The translations under genes were made by a program, and so were the position numbers. Positions 41,514-50,624 of a stretch of 64,000 bases of DNA are shown piece by piece; positions within the stretch are counted from its first letter, which is position 1, and each line of letters begins with the position of its first letter. This DNA is from a virus. Location: positions 62,001-126,000 of IMG/VR virus record IMGVR_UViG_3300043449_002710. The stretch is one strand, 5' to 3'. The notes beneath the pieces were generated by a model that saw only the letters and a program-made list of their open reading frames with translations, was not told the origin of the DNA and did no database searches.

Positions 41514-42602
41514 TTATTGTATGATTCCGCCTGCGCCTGTTCCACCCGTCATTGGAATCAATCCAACTCCAGCACTAAAACTTCCGTTGATGGTCCCAGG
41601 CAAGTAGGAACCTATGGCATGAGCTTGGGTGTAATCCATCAAAGCCGCATAGAAAACATTTTGAAGCGGGCCTTCTGCTCCGGTTTGAGACTTTACCTGA
41701 CTTGCGCAATCTTCCCCAATCAAAGTCCCGCCTGAGATATAGGTGTAAGTGACCTCGATAGTAGTATGTGTGTCCACAGAGAAAAAAAGATTCTTTCCAC
41801 GAAACTGAGGAGCAAGCGTAGTGTTATTGGAAACTCGACTGATGCTTAAGGGGAGCTGAGTCAAGGTCACACTGTTTCCAGCAAATTGATTGGGCTCAAA
41901 GGACTCGACCGTGTCTACCGAAACATCATCGATTAGATCCCAATAAGTATAAAACACTTGGATCGGCAACGGGACACTTTGTAGGGGAGTATTACTGAGA
42001 GTGACTGTCTTGCCTAGGAATGAAAAAAGTAAATCGCTGGCTGTGACTCGGATCGAATCCGGGTCCACAGGCTGATGATTTAATGCCACGTATTTCTGCC
42101 CTACGATCCCGGTTTCATCTCCAGTGGAGTCGGTTAAGAAATCTGAAATCTTAAAGGAAACCGTTTCTTCTTGCAGCTTGTTGAAAGTGCCTTTGACGCC
42201 ACTCCCAAGCGTTAAGACCCCAGGGGAAAGCGGGGTGTTGGTGGATACCCCAAGGATAGTCCCAAAGGCGAAACTCATCTTGCCCGAGTTCATCACGTAA
42301 TTGATCACAGCCGTATTCTCTGGCATCACAAGCGGGCCCTTCAAAGCGGGAAGCGCAATCGCGGTCATCAGAGCCGGGATCAAAGTCGCTTTCCCCTCGC
42401 TAGCCGATCCTGTGACCACATTCAGTAGGCTCACCGCTTGAACCGTGCCAGAAGCGTTATTTAAAATCCCGGCCTTCAGACATGCACAAAATCCTTCGGC
42501 ATACGCAACCATCGCTTCAGGAAGCTGAACCTGACCATCTTTGTCAGGGGGTGCCCCCAAGACTCGGTAGAGAAGCTCGGCTAAGTCTTGGGCTATGAGC
42601 AT
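41514..42602 (-). CDS. Structural protein sharing a domain with the tail sheath (362 aa)
   Basis: Start ATG shares a base with the stop of the spike-like gene (TAATG), so the two are coupled. Helical and Ala/Gly-rich to residue 120, then beta-rich. Residues about 163-220 (DETGIVGQKYVALNHQPVDPDSIRV ... VFYTY) are homologous to residues 545-604 of the sheath. The C-terminus is Gly/Thr-rich and hydrophobic (SFSAGVGLIPMTGGTG). A baseplate, tail-terminus or sheath-associated role is likely; the exact role is unknown. Confidence 0.6.
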   Translation of the reverse strand: MLIAQDLAELLYRVLGAPPDKDGQVQLPEAMVAYAEGFCACLKAGILNNASGTVQAVSLLNVVTGSASEGKATLIPALMTAIALPALKGPLVMPENTAVINYVMNSGKMSFAFGTILGVSTNTPLSPGVLTLGSGVKGTFNKLQEETVSFKISDFLTDSTGDETGIVGQKYVALNHQPVDPDSIRVTASDLLFSFLGKTVTLSNTPLQSVPLPIQVFYTYWDLIDDVSVDTVESFEPNQFAGNSVTLTQLPLSISRVSNNTTLAPQFRGKNLFFSVDTHTTIEVTYTYISGGTLIGEDCASQVKSQTGAEGPLQNVFYAALMDYTQAHAIGSYLPGTINGSFSAGVGLIPMTGGTGAGGIIQ

Positions 42603-43771
42603 TAAAAAGACCCTTTGAGAGGTGCCAAACGGGCTGCAAGCTGGGCGTAGGTCGCAACCCCGGTGATTGGGGCCCCAAACCCAACGGCAGTCTCAATCGA
42701 AAGCGCCTGGAGGGTTTGAATTAAGATATCCACTAATTCGACCGTATCGTTGCCTAGCGCCACCTTACTGCCTGTGAGTCTGAGCTTGGCTCCCGAGCCC
42801 TCTAAAAACGCCTCAGAGGCCGTAGCACGGTAGTTTCCTTCGACGGTTAGGGTAGAGTCTCCCCCCACGGTCGTTTCTTGATCCACGCCCACCTGAAAGC
42901 TCAAATCCCCATCTGGGATCTGAAGCTCATACCCCGTCTCTGCTGTCGAAGGTAAGGAGACAAGCCAGTTGCCGTTTTGGTCAATCGCTTGTTGAGCAAA
43001 TTCGTCGGTTGTTGTGTACCAAGTCTTCTGAGATCTCAGAGGGACGGATGTTGAGGAATGCAAAACTTCCACTCCAAGATCGTCGTAGACATGCCCTTCT
43101 TGGGATTTGAATAAAACGGCGGGGGCAGACCCTGCTGGGTTTTTCAACTGCAGGTAGTGCTCGGCCAAGAACTTCTTATTCTTCTGCGGGAAGAATTCAT
43201 CGATGGCTGAACTCCAGCGTTTGATCACCCCAAGTCTCTCTTCGTCACCCATTTGCCCGACATCGTGAAATAAAAGCTCGCGCTTGAAGGTGGGGGCAGA
43301 ATCACTTTTGCTTTGATTGTCACGAGAGAGCTGGCTTTTAATCGTGGCACCAGATCTCAAATCCAAGTGTCCTCGCTTGCTGAAATAAGCCAAAGCCCCA
43401 CCCGAGGAAGCCAGATCATGTTCACCGGGTTCTAGGGTCCGATAAAGATTCAGGCCTTTTGTATAGTCTTGGGATCTTTTCCCTGGGGACATCGGCATGG
43501 TCTTGATCGCTTCGGCTTGCCCGGTGTCGAATCGGTTTTGCATCAAAAAACGAGATCCGGTTTCGGGCACAGATCTGATCCAACTTGTCAGCCCCGTGAA
43601 GGGGTGCTGAATCGGCATTTTTCTTTCGCGAGTCGGACCAAAAGAAACCCCCATCTCATCCGCATCACTTTGAATGGAAACCACTAGGCCTTCAAAGGGA
43701 CCTAGTTTTCCTTGCTCATAAGCTTGGGTGCGGGCGGCTTCGCGTGACGCTATCTGGATTGGAGTTTCCAC
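42602..43771 (-). CDS. Putative baseplate spike/assembly protein V-like (389 aa)
   Basis: The protein has an N-terminal helix, then an OB-like stretch (residues 26-110: FEGLVVSIQSDADEMGVSFGPTRERKMPIQHPF), and a long beta-rich repeat stretch that ends with a conserved spike C-terminus: LRLTGSKVALGNDTVELVDILIQTLQALS ... VATYAQLAARLAPLKG, the pattern of phage V/gp5-type spike proteins ('lGn...eLld.l...l..l'). GTG start with AAGG seven bases before. It probably forms the membrane-piercing trimer under the baseplate. The coupled gene after it is structural. Confidence 0.6.
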   Translation of the reverse strand: METPIQIASREAARTQAYEQGKLGPFEGLVVSIQSDADEMGVSFGPTRERKMPIQHPFTGLTSWIRSVPETGSRFLMQNRFDTGQAEAIKTMPMSPGKRSQDYTKGLNLYRTLEPGEHDLASSGGALAYFSKRGHLDLRSGATIKSQLSRDNQSKSDSAPTFKRELLFHDVGQMGDEERLGVIKRWSSAIDEFFPQKNKKFLAEHYLQLKNPAGSAPAVLFKSQEGHVYDDLGVEVLHSSTSVPLRSQKTWYTTTDEFAQQAIDQNGNWLVSLPSTAETGYELQIPDGDLSFQVGVDQETTVGGDSTLTVEGNYRATASEAFLEGSGAKLRLTGSKVALGNDTVELVDILIQTLQALSIETAVGFGAPITGVATYAQLAARLAPLKGSF

Positions 43772-43796
43772 AGCAGAACCTTCTTAAAGTTAAAAA

Positions 43797-43851
43797 GCAG
43801 GGGTCTCATCCATGAGACCAAAGTCCTCCATGACTTCCTGCTCATTAAACA
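43797..43851. other. Inverted repeats between structural genes
   Basis: GGTCTCAT-CC-ATGAGACC (43802-43819) is a perfect 8-bp hairpin nested inside AGCAGG (43797) ... CCTGCT (43846-43851). It lies in the gap between the minus-strand genes at 44551-43892 and 43771-42602. It may be a leader or attenuator hairpin of the spike gene; there is no T-run to make it a standard terminator. Confidence 0.4.
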
Positions 43852-43866
43852 ATAAACTTATATTTG

Positions 43867-43914
43867 ATTAAGCTTCTTCAAAGGGCTGTTATTAAGCTTC
43901 TTCAAAGGGCTGTT
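43867..43914. repeat. Perfect 24-bp tandem duplication over a stop codon
   Basis: The unit ATTAAGCTTCTTCAAAGGGC plus TGTT occurs twice, at 43867-43890 and 43891-43914, with no mismatch. The second copy (by plus-strand position) contains the stop and last six codons (QPFEEA) of the minus-strand gene; the first repeats them just downstream. A recent slippage or duplication event. Confidence 0.85.
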
Positions 43915-44551
43915 CTGGTTGAGCGTGTAGCTCAGCTAATGCCGATTCTGCGAAGCTCCGAATCGTGGTTTCGTTTTTACATTGGCTAATGATAAAAGCG
44001 AAATCCGCTTCATTCAGGGCGGGCTTCATTCTTTTGAGCTGCAAGAGTGTATCTTTGGAAGACTTCTCTTTGGATTGGAAGGATACGATTAGGCCTTTTA
44101 CTTTCAAAGAGACCTCATCGGAATCGTCACTCTGATTGAGTACGTCTGCGGCTGAAAGAACCGGGCCTTGAGATTTTTTGTTCAAGCGCTCCATGGTATC
44201 TCTCACGGCATTGGAAGGAGCACTGTCCGAATAGACGGACATGGAAAGCGCTTTCATTTGCTCTTTGGCTTCCTTGGTATTCAACTGCTTCATAGCCGCT
44301 TCTGGATCGACCAAAAGCAAGGTCTGATTGAAAAGAAGGCGGCGGATGTCTGTGCTCTCGCGAATCGAATCGCTAGAAAACTGTGCCGAGACATTGATAG
44401 GAATATCGGTCGGAGGAATCTTGAGCGTCTGATTTCTTCCGTTTTTATCCTTCAAAGCGATAACCAGCAAAAGCTGGGTCTTCAGTGCGTTGTTTCTCAC
44501 GAACACAGGTTTTTTGTTATCGAGTAAATCGTCCAAATCGAGCTTTCTCAT
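43892..44551 (-). CDS. Putative virion-associated protein (219 aa)
   Basis: Begins MRKLDLDDLLDNKKPVFV with GGGG close upstream. The first 110 residues look alpha/beta with a Gln/Lys-rich helix, the centre is charged, and the C-terminus is helical with LAELHAQPEQPFEEA. It leads the minus-strand run to the spike-like gene, so it may be a tail-assembly or chaperone protein (inference). Its last codons and stop lie in a tandem 24-bp duplication, and the same frame stays open for 25 codons after the second stop (SNISLLFNEQEVM ... DETPAF), hinting that a longer C-terminus once existed or is made by stop readthrough. Confidence 0.6.
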   Translation of the reverse strand: MRKLDLDDLLDNKKPVFVRNNALKTQLLLVIALKDKNGRNQTLKIPPTDIPINVSAQFSSDSIRESTDIRRLLFNQTLLLVDPEAAMKQLNTKEAKEQMKALSMSVYSDSAPSNAVRDTMERLNKKSQGPVLSAADVLNQSDDSDEVSLKVKGLIVSFQSKEKSSKDTLLQLKRMKPALNEADFAFIISQCKNETTIRSFAESALAELHAQPEQPFEEA

Positions 44552-44576
44552 TTAGTCCCCTTTTCAAATACAGTTT

Positions 44577-44610
44577 GAATTAGTTTTACTAATTCGAGTG
44601 TTATTTTTAA
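44577..44610. promoter_or_regulatory. Divergent promoter region with inverted repeat
   Basis: Between divergent genes lies a perfect 7-bp inverted repeat GAATTAG / CTAATTC (44577-44595, 5-base centre), then GTTATTTTTAA (44600-44610) just before the amidase ribosome site. This is a reasonable operator-plus-promoter arrangement for amidase expression, but no -35/-10 pair can be proven. Confidence 0.4.
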
Positions 44611-44628
44611 TTGGGGAGGCTTACCCTT

Positions 44629-45435
44629 ATGGATTTACTCAAGAAAATGACCGAATTTTTCTCGGGTCTTTATCTGCAAGCAATCACCAAGCAAGAACCC
44701 GCGAGGCCAAATCCTGAAGTCACCCTCTCGGCTATTAGGGAAGCCATCGATCCCAAAGAAGCCCCTTTAGAAGTGATCGCTCAACCCCCAGTAGCTGAAG
44801 TCACAAAGCTCACCAATTTACCCGAACAAGTCTTGTGGTGCCCTTTTGCGGTGAAACGTAAAGAAGCGATGACCACTCGCGGCAAGTACAGAAAGGGCTA
44901 CCCTGAAGGGGCAATCGTTCACTTTACGAGCGGCTCATCGGCTGAAAGTTCCTTTCAGCATGGGTTGAGATCGGGGTATTGTTTTTTTGTCATTCATGAG
45001 GATGGAACGATCTGGCAATCTTTTCCATTAGACTCTTGGGGTTATCATGCGGGCGAATCCTTCCACCCTAAATTAGGCAACGGGGTATCTCGTTATCTAG
45101 TTGGGATTGAAATTTCAAATGCTGGGGTTTTGACAAAAAAACCAGACGGTACTTTTGAAACTTGGTTCGGAAGATTGATCCCATCTTCTCAGGTCAGGCA
45201 TATCCCTAAAAAAATGGAAAACATGCAGCCTGGATATTATGCAAGATACACAGAGAACCAAGAGCAGAGTTTAAGAAAATTGGTTCAATGGCTAAAGATG
45301 AACCACCCCACGGTTTTTGATTACTCTTTGGTTCTTGGGCACGATGAGGTTGCGCCACAAAGGAAATCAGATCCCGGTGGGGCTTTATCCGTCACCATGG
45401 TTGACTTCAGGGATTCTTTGAAAAAGAGCGTCTAA
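44629..45435 (+). CDS. N-acetylmuramoyl-L-alanine amidase (endolysin, 268 aa)
   Basis: Amidase_2-type enzyme that cuts the bond between muramic acid and L-Ala of peptidoglycan. Zinc and catalytic residues are visible: H98 in GAIVHFTSG, H140 in WGYHAGES, and H238, K246, D248 in LGHDEVAPQRKSDPGG. The N-terminal 65 residues (hydrophobic helix then Pro-rich) form a separate leader or targeting region rather than a normal signal peptide. GGGGAGG lies 10 bases before ATG; the TTG at 44611 overlaps it and is unlikely. This is the main cell-wall lysis enzyme in view and might serve lysis or entry. Confidence 0.85.
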   Translation: MDLLKKMTEFFSGLYLQAITKQEPARPNPEVTLSAIREAIDPKEAPLEVIAQPPVAEVTKLTNLPEQVLWCPFAVKRKEAMTTRGKYRKGYPEGAIVHFTSGSSAESSFQHGLRSGYCFFVIHEDGTIWQSFPLDSWGYHAGESFHPKLGNGVSRYLVGIEISNAGVLTKKPDGTFETWFGRLIPSSQVRHIPKKMENMQPGYYARYTENQEQSLRKLVQWLKMNHPTVFDYSLVLGHDEVAPQRKSDPGGALSVTMVDFRDSLKKSV

Positions 45436-45729
45436 TTATCGGCCTTTTCTTTTCTTAGACAGCCGCTCTTCGGTTTCATCGTGTGCATCAGCCGGGTCGT
45501 ATTTAGGCTGCTTTTTCTTTTTGTCTTTTTTAACTTCTCTCGAAATGGCATCCGAGATCTTTGTGATGTGAACGGCGTTGACGGTGATCAGGGAATTTCT
45601 ACCTGCTTCGGGAGGTATCTTCACTAGCCAGTGAGTGCCATAGGCGATTCCAACTAATTCGCCTAGACCCGTGTAACCTGATTTAGAACAGGTGACTTCT
45701 ACGCAATCTCCTTCGTTCAGGAGCTTCAT
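45436..45729 (-). CDS. Hypothetical basic-tailed protein (97 aa)
   Basis: Convergent with the amidase, with no gap between their stops. The N-terminal 55 residues look like a small SH3-like or OB beta barrel (LNEGDCVEVTCSKSGYTGLGELVGIAYGTHWLVKIP), followed by a Lys-rich tail. ATG 45729 has GGTGG upstream; ATG 45741 is also possible. Unknown function, perhaps nucleic-acid binding. Confidence 0.6.
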   Translation of the reverse strand: MKLLNEGDCVEVTCSKSGYTGLGELVGIAYGTHWLVKIPPEAGRNSLITVNAVHITKISDAISREVKKDKKKKQPKYDPADAHDETEERLSKKRKGR

Positions 45730-45854
45730 GCTTACCACCATCCTTGGTAATTTAAAGGGAAAAGTAGAAATGGGAAGTTTCCATAGCCCTACGACCCTTA
45801 AGTAGAAAATAAGTGTGAAAATGTTGTACTTTTACGTCCCGAGAAGGAATAAAT

Positions 45855-47519
45855 GTGGGGATGAGGCATAACCAAAAATACACAACTGAACAGATCAATA
45901 CCTTGATCTTAGCTCGGGGTTATTTGGTTGACCCGGAATTTGTGTGGTTGGGAGCTAACAAAAGCGATATTTCTTTTTTTTGTCCCCGCCATGGCAAGAG
46001 GACTACACATTGGTCCAATTTCCGAAAAGGAAAAAGTTGTAAGTTGTGCGCTAGCGAGCAACAAGCTCAGAAAAAAATCAGTAAAATCGATTGGCCTACC
46101 CGGGTTAACGAACTTTTAAATGAAAGAAATTTTAGCCTGCTAGAAAGACCTGAAACACTTTATTCTTTCGCTAAAATAAAAGTACGCTGTAATGTGGATC
46201 AGCACGAGTGGTGGACTTGCTACAACCACCTAAAAGCGCACAAAAAAGGTTGTTTGGTTTGCGCGGGTTTATTGAAAACTTCTTTTACCGAGGTTAAAAA
46301 GAAACTGCAGGAAGAAGAGTTTAAAGTTACTGGGGATCTTCTTCCTATTACTTTCAACAGCCAAACTCCAATAGAAGTGATTTGTCCCCAAGGGCACGCT
46401 ACAACCACCAATGCAAACAAAGTGCAGCGAGGTTATGGCTGCAAATATTGCGCTGAAAAAGCACTCACCCAAGAAGAGGTCATACAACGCCTTAAAACAC
46501 GTGGGTTCACAAGCACGGATTCGTACAAAGGAGTGCATACTCCAATGCACTTAGTTTGCGAAAATGGGCACGATGTTTTTAAGTCCTACATGGCGATATG
46601 GCATGATGAAACTCAGTGCTCCTCTTGTCGTCCCCCTTATTCATCTAAGCCGGAAGAAGAAATTTCCTCTTGGCTGAAGACTCTCCTCCCAGAAAACGAT
46701 ATTTTAAGAAGCGATCGGATTCTTTTGGATGGGAATGAAGTGGACATTTACATTCCTTCCAAAAAGCTGGGGATTGAATTCAATGGTCTTTATTTTCATA
46801 CAGAAATTGCCTTGATGCGATCGGGGCGCACACTTCTGGAAGCTCAAGCTTACCATCAGAGTAAAACGGTTCGTGCGGCCCAAAAAGGGGTTCAGCTCAT
46901 CACCCTATGGGATTTCGAATGGGAGATGCGGCAGCAGGCTGTGAAAACAAGATTGAAATCTCTGTTGGGCCTAAATTCATTTAGAGTGGGTGCAAGAAAG
47001 ACCACACTCAGGTCTTTGAATAAAAATGAGTGGAGAACAGTTCGGGATTTCCTAAACACTTACCACATTCAAGGCTCAGCTTCTTTTAAGTATGCTTACG
47101 GGCTTTTTTTAAAAGACGAGTTGGTCAGCGTCATGACTTTTCAAAATCACCACAGACAAAACGTGGATAGAGGCACTTTGGTTTTGAATCGTTATTGTGT
47201 GAAAGAAGACTTTTCTATTAGTGGAGGAGCTACAAAACTCTTTCAATATGCACACAAAGAACTGTCATGCCCCATCTTGAGTTATTCTGACAATCGTTGG
47301 TCCACGGGTGATGTGTATGAAAAATTGGGATTTACTGCCATCAAAAGATCCAGGCCTGATTATTTTTACTCTTTTAGGGGGAAGGGACCTTTTTCGAAGC
47401 AGTCATTAAAGAAAACGCCCGAAGAAAGAAAGTCTGATAAAACAGAACGGGATTTGCGATTGGAACAGGATTACCAGCGGGTTTGGGACTGCGGAAAGAT
47501 CACTTGGCTTTATAAATAA
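45855..47519 (+). CDS. Homing endonuclease, Vsr/EDxHD-like, zinc-repeat type (554 aa)
   Basis: Four zinc-binding repeats of the form C..GH/H ... C-x2-C (C43/C62-C65, C112/C133-C136, C177/C196-C199, C235/C255-C258) precede a Vsr-like nuclease fold: E295-V-D297-IYIP ... GIEFNGLYFHTE (E308, H315) ... K337 ... LWDFEWE. The last 190 residues (FL-xYHIQGSA, SYSDNRWSTGDVYEKLGF, a basic linker and YQRVWDCGKITWLY) form the tail seen in large-phage homing nucleases like I-Bth0305I relatives. GTG start, AAGGA six bases upstream. Free-standing, on the plus strand beside minus-strand tail genes; not inserted in a gene. Confidence 0.85.
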   Translation: MGMRHNQKYTTEQINTLILARGYLVDPEFVWLGANKSDISFFCPRHGKRTTHWSNFRKGKSCKLCASEQQAQKKISKIDWPTRVNELLNERNFSLLERPETLYSFAKIKVRCNVDQHEWWTCYNHLKAHKKGCLVCAGLLKTSFTEVKKKLQEEEFKVTGDLLPITFNSQTPIEVICPQGHATTTNANKVQRGYGCKYCAEKALTQEEVIQRLKTRGFTSTDSYKGVHTPMHLVCENGHDVFKSYMAIWHDETQCSSCRPPYSSKPEEEISSWLKTLLPENDILRSDRILLDGNEVDIYIPSKKLGIEFNGLYFHTEIALMRSGRTLLEAQAYHQSKTVRAAQKGVQLITLWDFEWEMRQQAVKTRLKSLLGLNSFRVGARKTTLRSLNKNEWRTVRDFLNTYHIQGSASFKYAYGLFLKDELVSVMTFQNHHRQNVDRGTLVLNRYCVKEDFSISGGATKLFQYAHKELSCPILSYSDNRWSTGDVYEKLGFTAIKRSRPDYFYSFRGKGPFSKQSLKKTPEERKSDKTERDLRLEQDYQRVWDCGKITWLYK

Positions 47520-47520
47520 A

Positions 47521-47549
47521 AAAGGAGGGGAGTTTCCTCCCCTCCTTTT
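47521..47549. terminator. Bidirectional terminator between endonuclease and sheath
   Basis: A perfect 12-bp stem AAAGGAGGGGAG / CTCCCCTCCTTT with a TTTC loop, with A- and T-tracts on both sides. It stands between two convergent genes and can end transcription from either. Confidence 0.9.
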
Positions 47550-47562
47550 AATGCTAAGCGTC

Positions 47563-50535
47563 TTACTTCAAAGCTACGCCGGTTGAGAAGTCATTGCTGT
47601 TCAGAGCATAAAGTCCGAACAAGCGCTTGATGACGTTTCTCGAATACCAAGCATAGTTGAAGTAAAAGAGAGTCGGATCGTTCTTGTCTTGGAAGACAAT
47701 GATGTCCTTGGTCGGATCGAAGTTTCTGTCGTTTCCATCGGCGTCTTGATACTGCCCGATGAGACCGCGAGCCAGAAGACCCCTTAAGATCGAAGCCAAT
47801 TTGCCACGGACAATCGATTTGGCAGCCGTTCCAGAAGCCGGGGTGATGCCCACCAAAGAGGCCATTTCTCTCACCACAACTTTCGTGACAAAATGCCGCT
47901 GAGTCATGACCTGGATCAGGTTGAAGTCCTTGGCGGTATCGACCGTCATGTCTTCACCCCAAGTGTAAACGCCAGGGCTGCCATTGACGTAGTTGATCTG
48001 AGCTTGACCGAGAAGCATGATCTGATCTTTCCGATACATCTCAATCGTGTCAAAGCCGTTGACCAACTGACCTAAGAGGTCTGTAGCAGGGTCAGCGAAA
48101 CTTGCCACCCGAGCCGCACCCGCGAGAGCCACAAACGAACCGTCCAAAGTCACGGTCGTTGTCAGGCCGTTGTCGAGCACGATGGTCTTGGTAGCACGAG
48201 TCGGGGCCACCAAGATTCGAGAGCCGTGAGCAGCCGAATCGCCTGCCACCTGAAGGGTTTTGCGGGCTGTGAAGACCAGAGTGCCTTCGGTATTTTCGTC
48301 TCCGATCGGAGTGCCAATCGGCATACCGAACCAGACCAGATTCGGACGCTGTTCGAATGGATCGTTTCCAATCAGATTCTGATTGAGAACTTCAGACAGA
48401 GCCGCAGGGTAATTCAATAAGCACAGATCCGTAATCCGAGGATAGTTCTTGACCGATTGAACAGCGGCCACGAAATCGGGAATCGAGTACACACCAGAGC
48501 CATCTGTATTCTTAGGTTGAATCAGATAGACGCCTGGGGCGTTGTTGTTCCAAGCAATTTCGTTGCCGATATACAGGTCATTGTCCACAGCAGAAGGAGC
48601 CGCAAAATTACGACCGTCTTCCAAGCGGAGGACCAGATACGGGGTGTTGTAGAAAGACTCTGGACGTAAGAACAGAGTCGTCAGGTAATAAGCCTGACCT
48701 GGATCTGGCTCAGCGCCTTTGGAGGTGTAGGTCACTTTAACTGCAACAGCCGGATCTACTGTGAAGTAGACAAACGGAGTTCCAAACACCCAGTTGAAGC
48801 TGATCTCAGCGTTCGTGTTGTAATTCTTCACACGAATCGAATCATGGTCGGTCGGAACTTTGGAGAGGATCAAATAGCGTTGACCGGCTACTCCTGTGAT
48901 CTGACCGTTCATATCCGTCTTGTAATCGGTGAGCTGACGGATATCTTCAGTCTTGGCTTTCAAAGACCAATCCAAAACGTTGGAAATGAAGATCGCGTAC
49001 TCGAAGATATCGAGGGTAGCGTAGCTTTCCGTGTTTCTGAAAGCAATCGAGACGTTGTCTGGGAGCAAAGCGTAACCGTCTTTGCCAGCAACCAACGGAT
49101 CAAATTCAGCCGTGAAAGTTCCGAAGCGTCCTTCGGTGGTGCTTGTGGAGAAGCCACCGAACAAAGTGACTGCGTCACCCGCCACAATCGGAGCTTGCAG
49201 AGTGAGTTTGTACTCGCGAGCGTCTTTGGCTGTGTAGTAGATGCGAGGAGCCTTGGCGACGATCTCCCAGGTTGTTCCCACAGCAGCAGCCGTAGGGCCA
49301 ATCACGAAATCCAGCTTCACGCCGTCTACCAGTGTAGGCGAAAGGGAAACGAGGTTGTTTTCAGTGACGGTGAAAGAACCCGAGATCGGAAGAACGTCCC
49401 CGTAACGAGCCCAAACAAATTGCATCACCCGAGCCGGGGTCACGCCCGATACGCTCATGAGCTTGATGCGGTATTTGTTGTTCCGAGCGTGGGTGTAAAG
49501 AGCTTCAGGGTTGATCTGGATTCTGAAGTCGTTCTGAAAGCCACCGACGACATAAGGGGTTTCAATGGTGGCGAACTGAGCATTGCCGTAGCGGCTGTCG
49601 ATTTCGACCATGCCTGGGCCGTGCGCTGTTACAACAAACGAGTCACCTGCGACAAAGTTTGCACCGTTGAAATTGAAATCCAAAGCTAAGCCAAATTCCA
49701 AAGCCCCTGACAGCGAACCCGTTTCATTGATGGTGAAAGTCGGGAAAGTGTCGAGTGCAGCAAGCGGAACCGGAGGAGCGGCATAGTTACCACCCGAAAG
49801 GGGTGTTGCAGTCCAGTGGAAAGTAGCGGTACGAGAACCCACAGCGCCCGAAGCGCTTGTGCAGGTCACCGTGTATTTTCTAGAATAAGCGTGAACAAAG
49901 CTTGCTGTTGGAGAAACCAGAGCAGAGCCTGTGGAGCCCGGCTGCAAAGTCGCGGCCACGGTTCCGAAGTAAGCTGCCGGATGTACGTTGGCGGCGTCCG
50001 CAGTCACTGGGCTGAAAGAAGCCGGGACAAAGTAATCTTTGTATTCTGTGTATTGGCTTGAATCCAACTGATTGCCAATGAACCGGATCTGACGGATCTC
50101 AGAAACCGGGATCGGGTCCTGAACCGCACGATCATTCGATTGGTAATCGAGGTAGTAGGTCGCCAATGCGTCAAACGACTCATCTCGAATCTGAATCGAG
50201 AGGTATTTGCCGCCTGTTGAAAGATACTGCCACTCTTCTTGGCGAAGCTCGGTGCCGTCTTGTTTGAACAAGCGGTTGGGCTTCAGCTTTGCGCCTGTGG
50301 CTTCGTGGAGCAGCAGAGCGACATAAGGGGCGGAGTTAGAAAACGTCAACTGCTCGCCTTGGATGAAGGCCCTGATGATCGGGCTGTTTTTAGCTACAGC
50401 TAAACGAGATCCCTTGGCGATGATGGCCGGGATACGGGCATCAGCGGAAAGATTCGTGCTTTCAGGGTTCAGAATCTGCCCCACATAAGCGCCCGGTTCA
50501 GTGTAACGGGATGTTGTTAATGTCAAATTAGCCAT
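47563..50535 (-). CDS. Tail sheath protein (990 aa)
   Basis: Contractile sheath protomer. The start resembles sheath families (RYTEPGAYVGQI for '..PGVy..e'), and the last 300 residues carry the conserved sheath core: SFVALAGAARVASFADPATDLLGQLVNGFDTI, MLLGQAQINYVNGSPGVYTWGEDMTVD and the C-terminal helix-strand end with VVREMASLVGI ... IVRGKLASILRGLLARGLIGQYQD. At 990 aa it is longer than T4 gp18 (659 aa). Two related beta inserts (about 214-308 and 348-430) explain much of the size, and residues 545-604 are shared with the 362-aa protein at 41514. GGGAGAG precedes the ATG. It faces two Vsr-like homing endonuclease genes. Confidence 0.85.
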   Translation of the reverse strand: MANLTLTTSRYTEPGAYVGQILNPESTNLSADARIPAIIAKGSRLAVAKNSPIIRAFIQGEQLTFSNSAPYVALLLHEATGAKLKPNRLFKQDGTELRQEEWQYLSTGGKYLSIQIRDESFDALATYYLDYQSNDRAVQDPIPVSEIRQIRFIGNQLDSSQYTEYKDYFVPASFSPVTADAANVHPAAYFGTVAATLQPGSTGSALVSPTASFVHAYSRKYTVTCTSASGAVGSRTATFHWTATPLSGGNYAAPPVPLAALDTFPTFTINETGSLSGALEFGLALDFNFNGANFVAGDSFVVTAHGPGMVEIDSRYGNAQFATIETPYVVGGFQNDFRIQINPEALYTHARNNKYRIKLMSVSGVTPARVMQFVWARYGDVLPISGSFTVTENNLVSLSPTLVDGVKLDFVIGPTAAAVGTTWEIVAKAPRIYYTAKDAREYKLTLQAPIVAGDAVTLFGGFSTSTTEGRFGTFTAEFDPLVAGKDGYALLPDNVSIAFRNTESYATLDIFEYAIFISNVLDWSLKAKTEDIRQLTDYKTDMNGQITGVAGQRYLILSKVPTDHDSIRVKNYNTNAEISFNWVFGTPFVYFTVDPAVAVKVTYTSKGAEPDPGQAYYLTTLFLRPESFYNTPYLVLRLEDGRNFAAPSAVDNDLYIGNEIAWNNNAPGVYLIQPKNTDGSGVYSIPDFVAAVQSVKNYPRITDLCLLNYPAALSEVLNQNLIGNDPFEQRPNLVWFGMPIGTPIGDENTEGTLVFTARKTLQVAGDSAAHGSRILVAPTRATKTIVLDNGLTTTVTLDGSFVALAGAARVASFADPATDLLGQLVNGFDTIEMYRKDQIMLLGQAQINYVNGSPGVYTWGEDMTVDTAKDFNLIQVMTQRHFVTKVVVREMASLVGITPASGTAAKSIVRGKLASILRGLLARGLIGQYQDADGNDRNFDPTKDIIVFQDKNDPTLFYFNYAWYSRNVIKRLFGLYALNSNDFSTGVALK

Positions 50536-50624
50536 CGGATCTCTCCCTCAATACCTTTTTGAAGAAACTTTCTCTCTCTCTTAAAATAATGCAGATTTAA
50601 GAGTACCTAAAATTTTCTAATAAC

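Noticed and set aside
48844-49689. Plus-strand 281-aa ORF opposite the sheath
   Set aside because: Codon-shadow of the sheath gene; no ribosome site, no recognisable domains.
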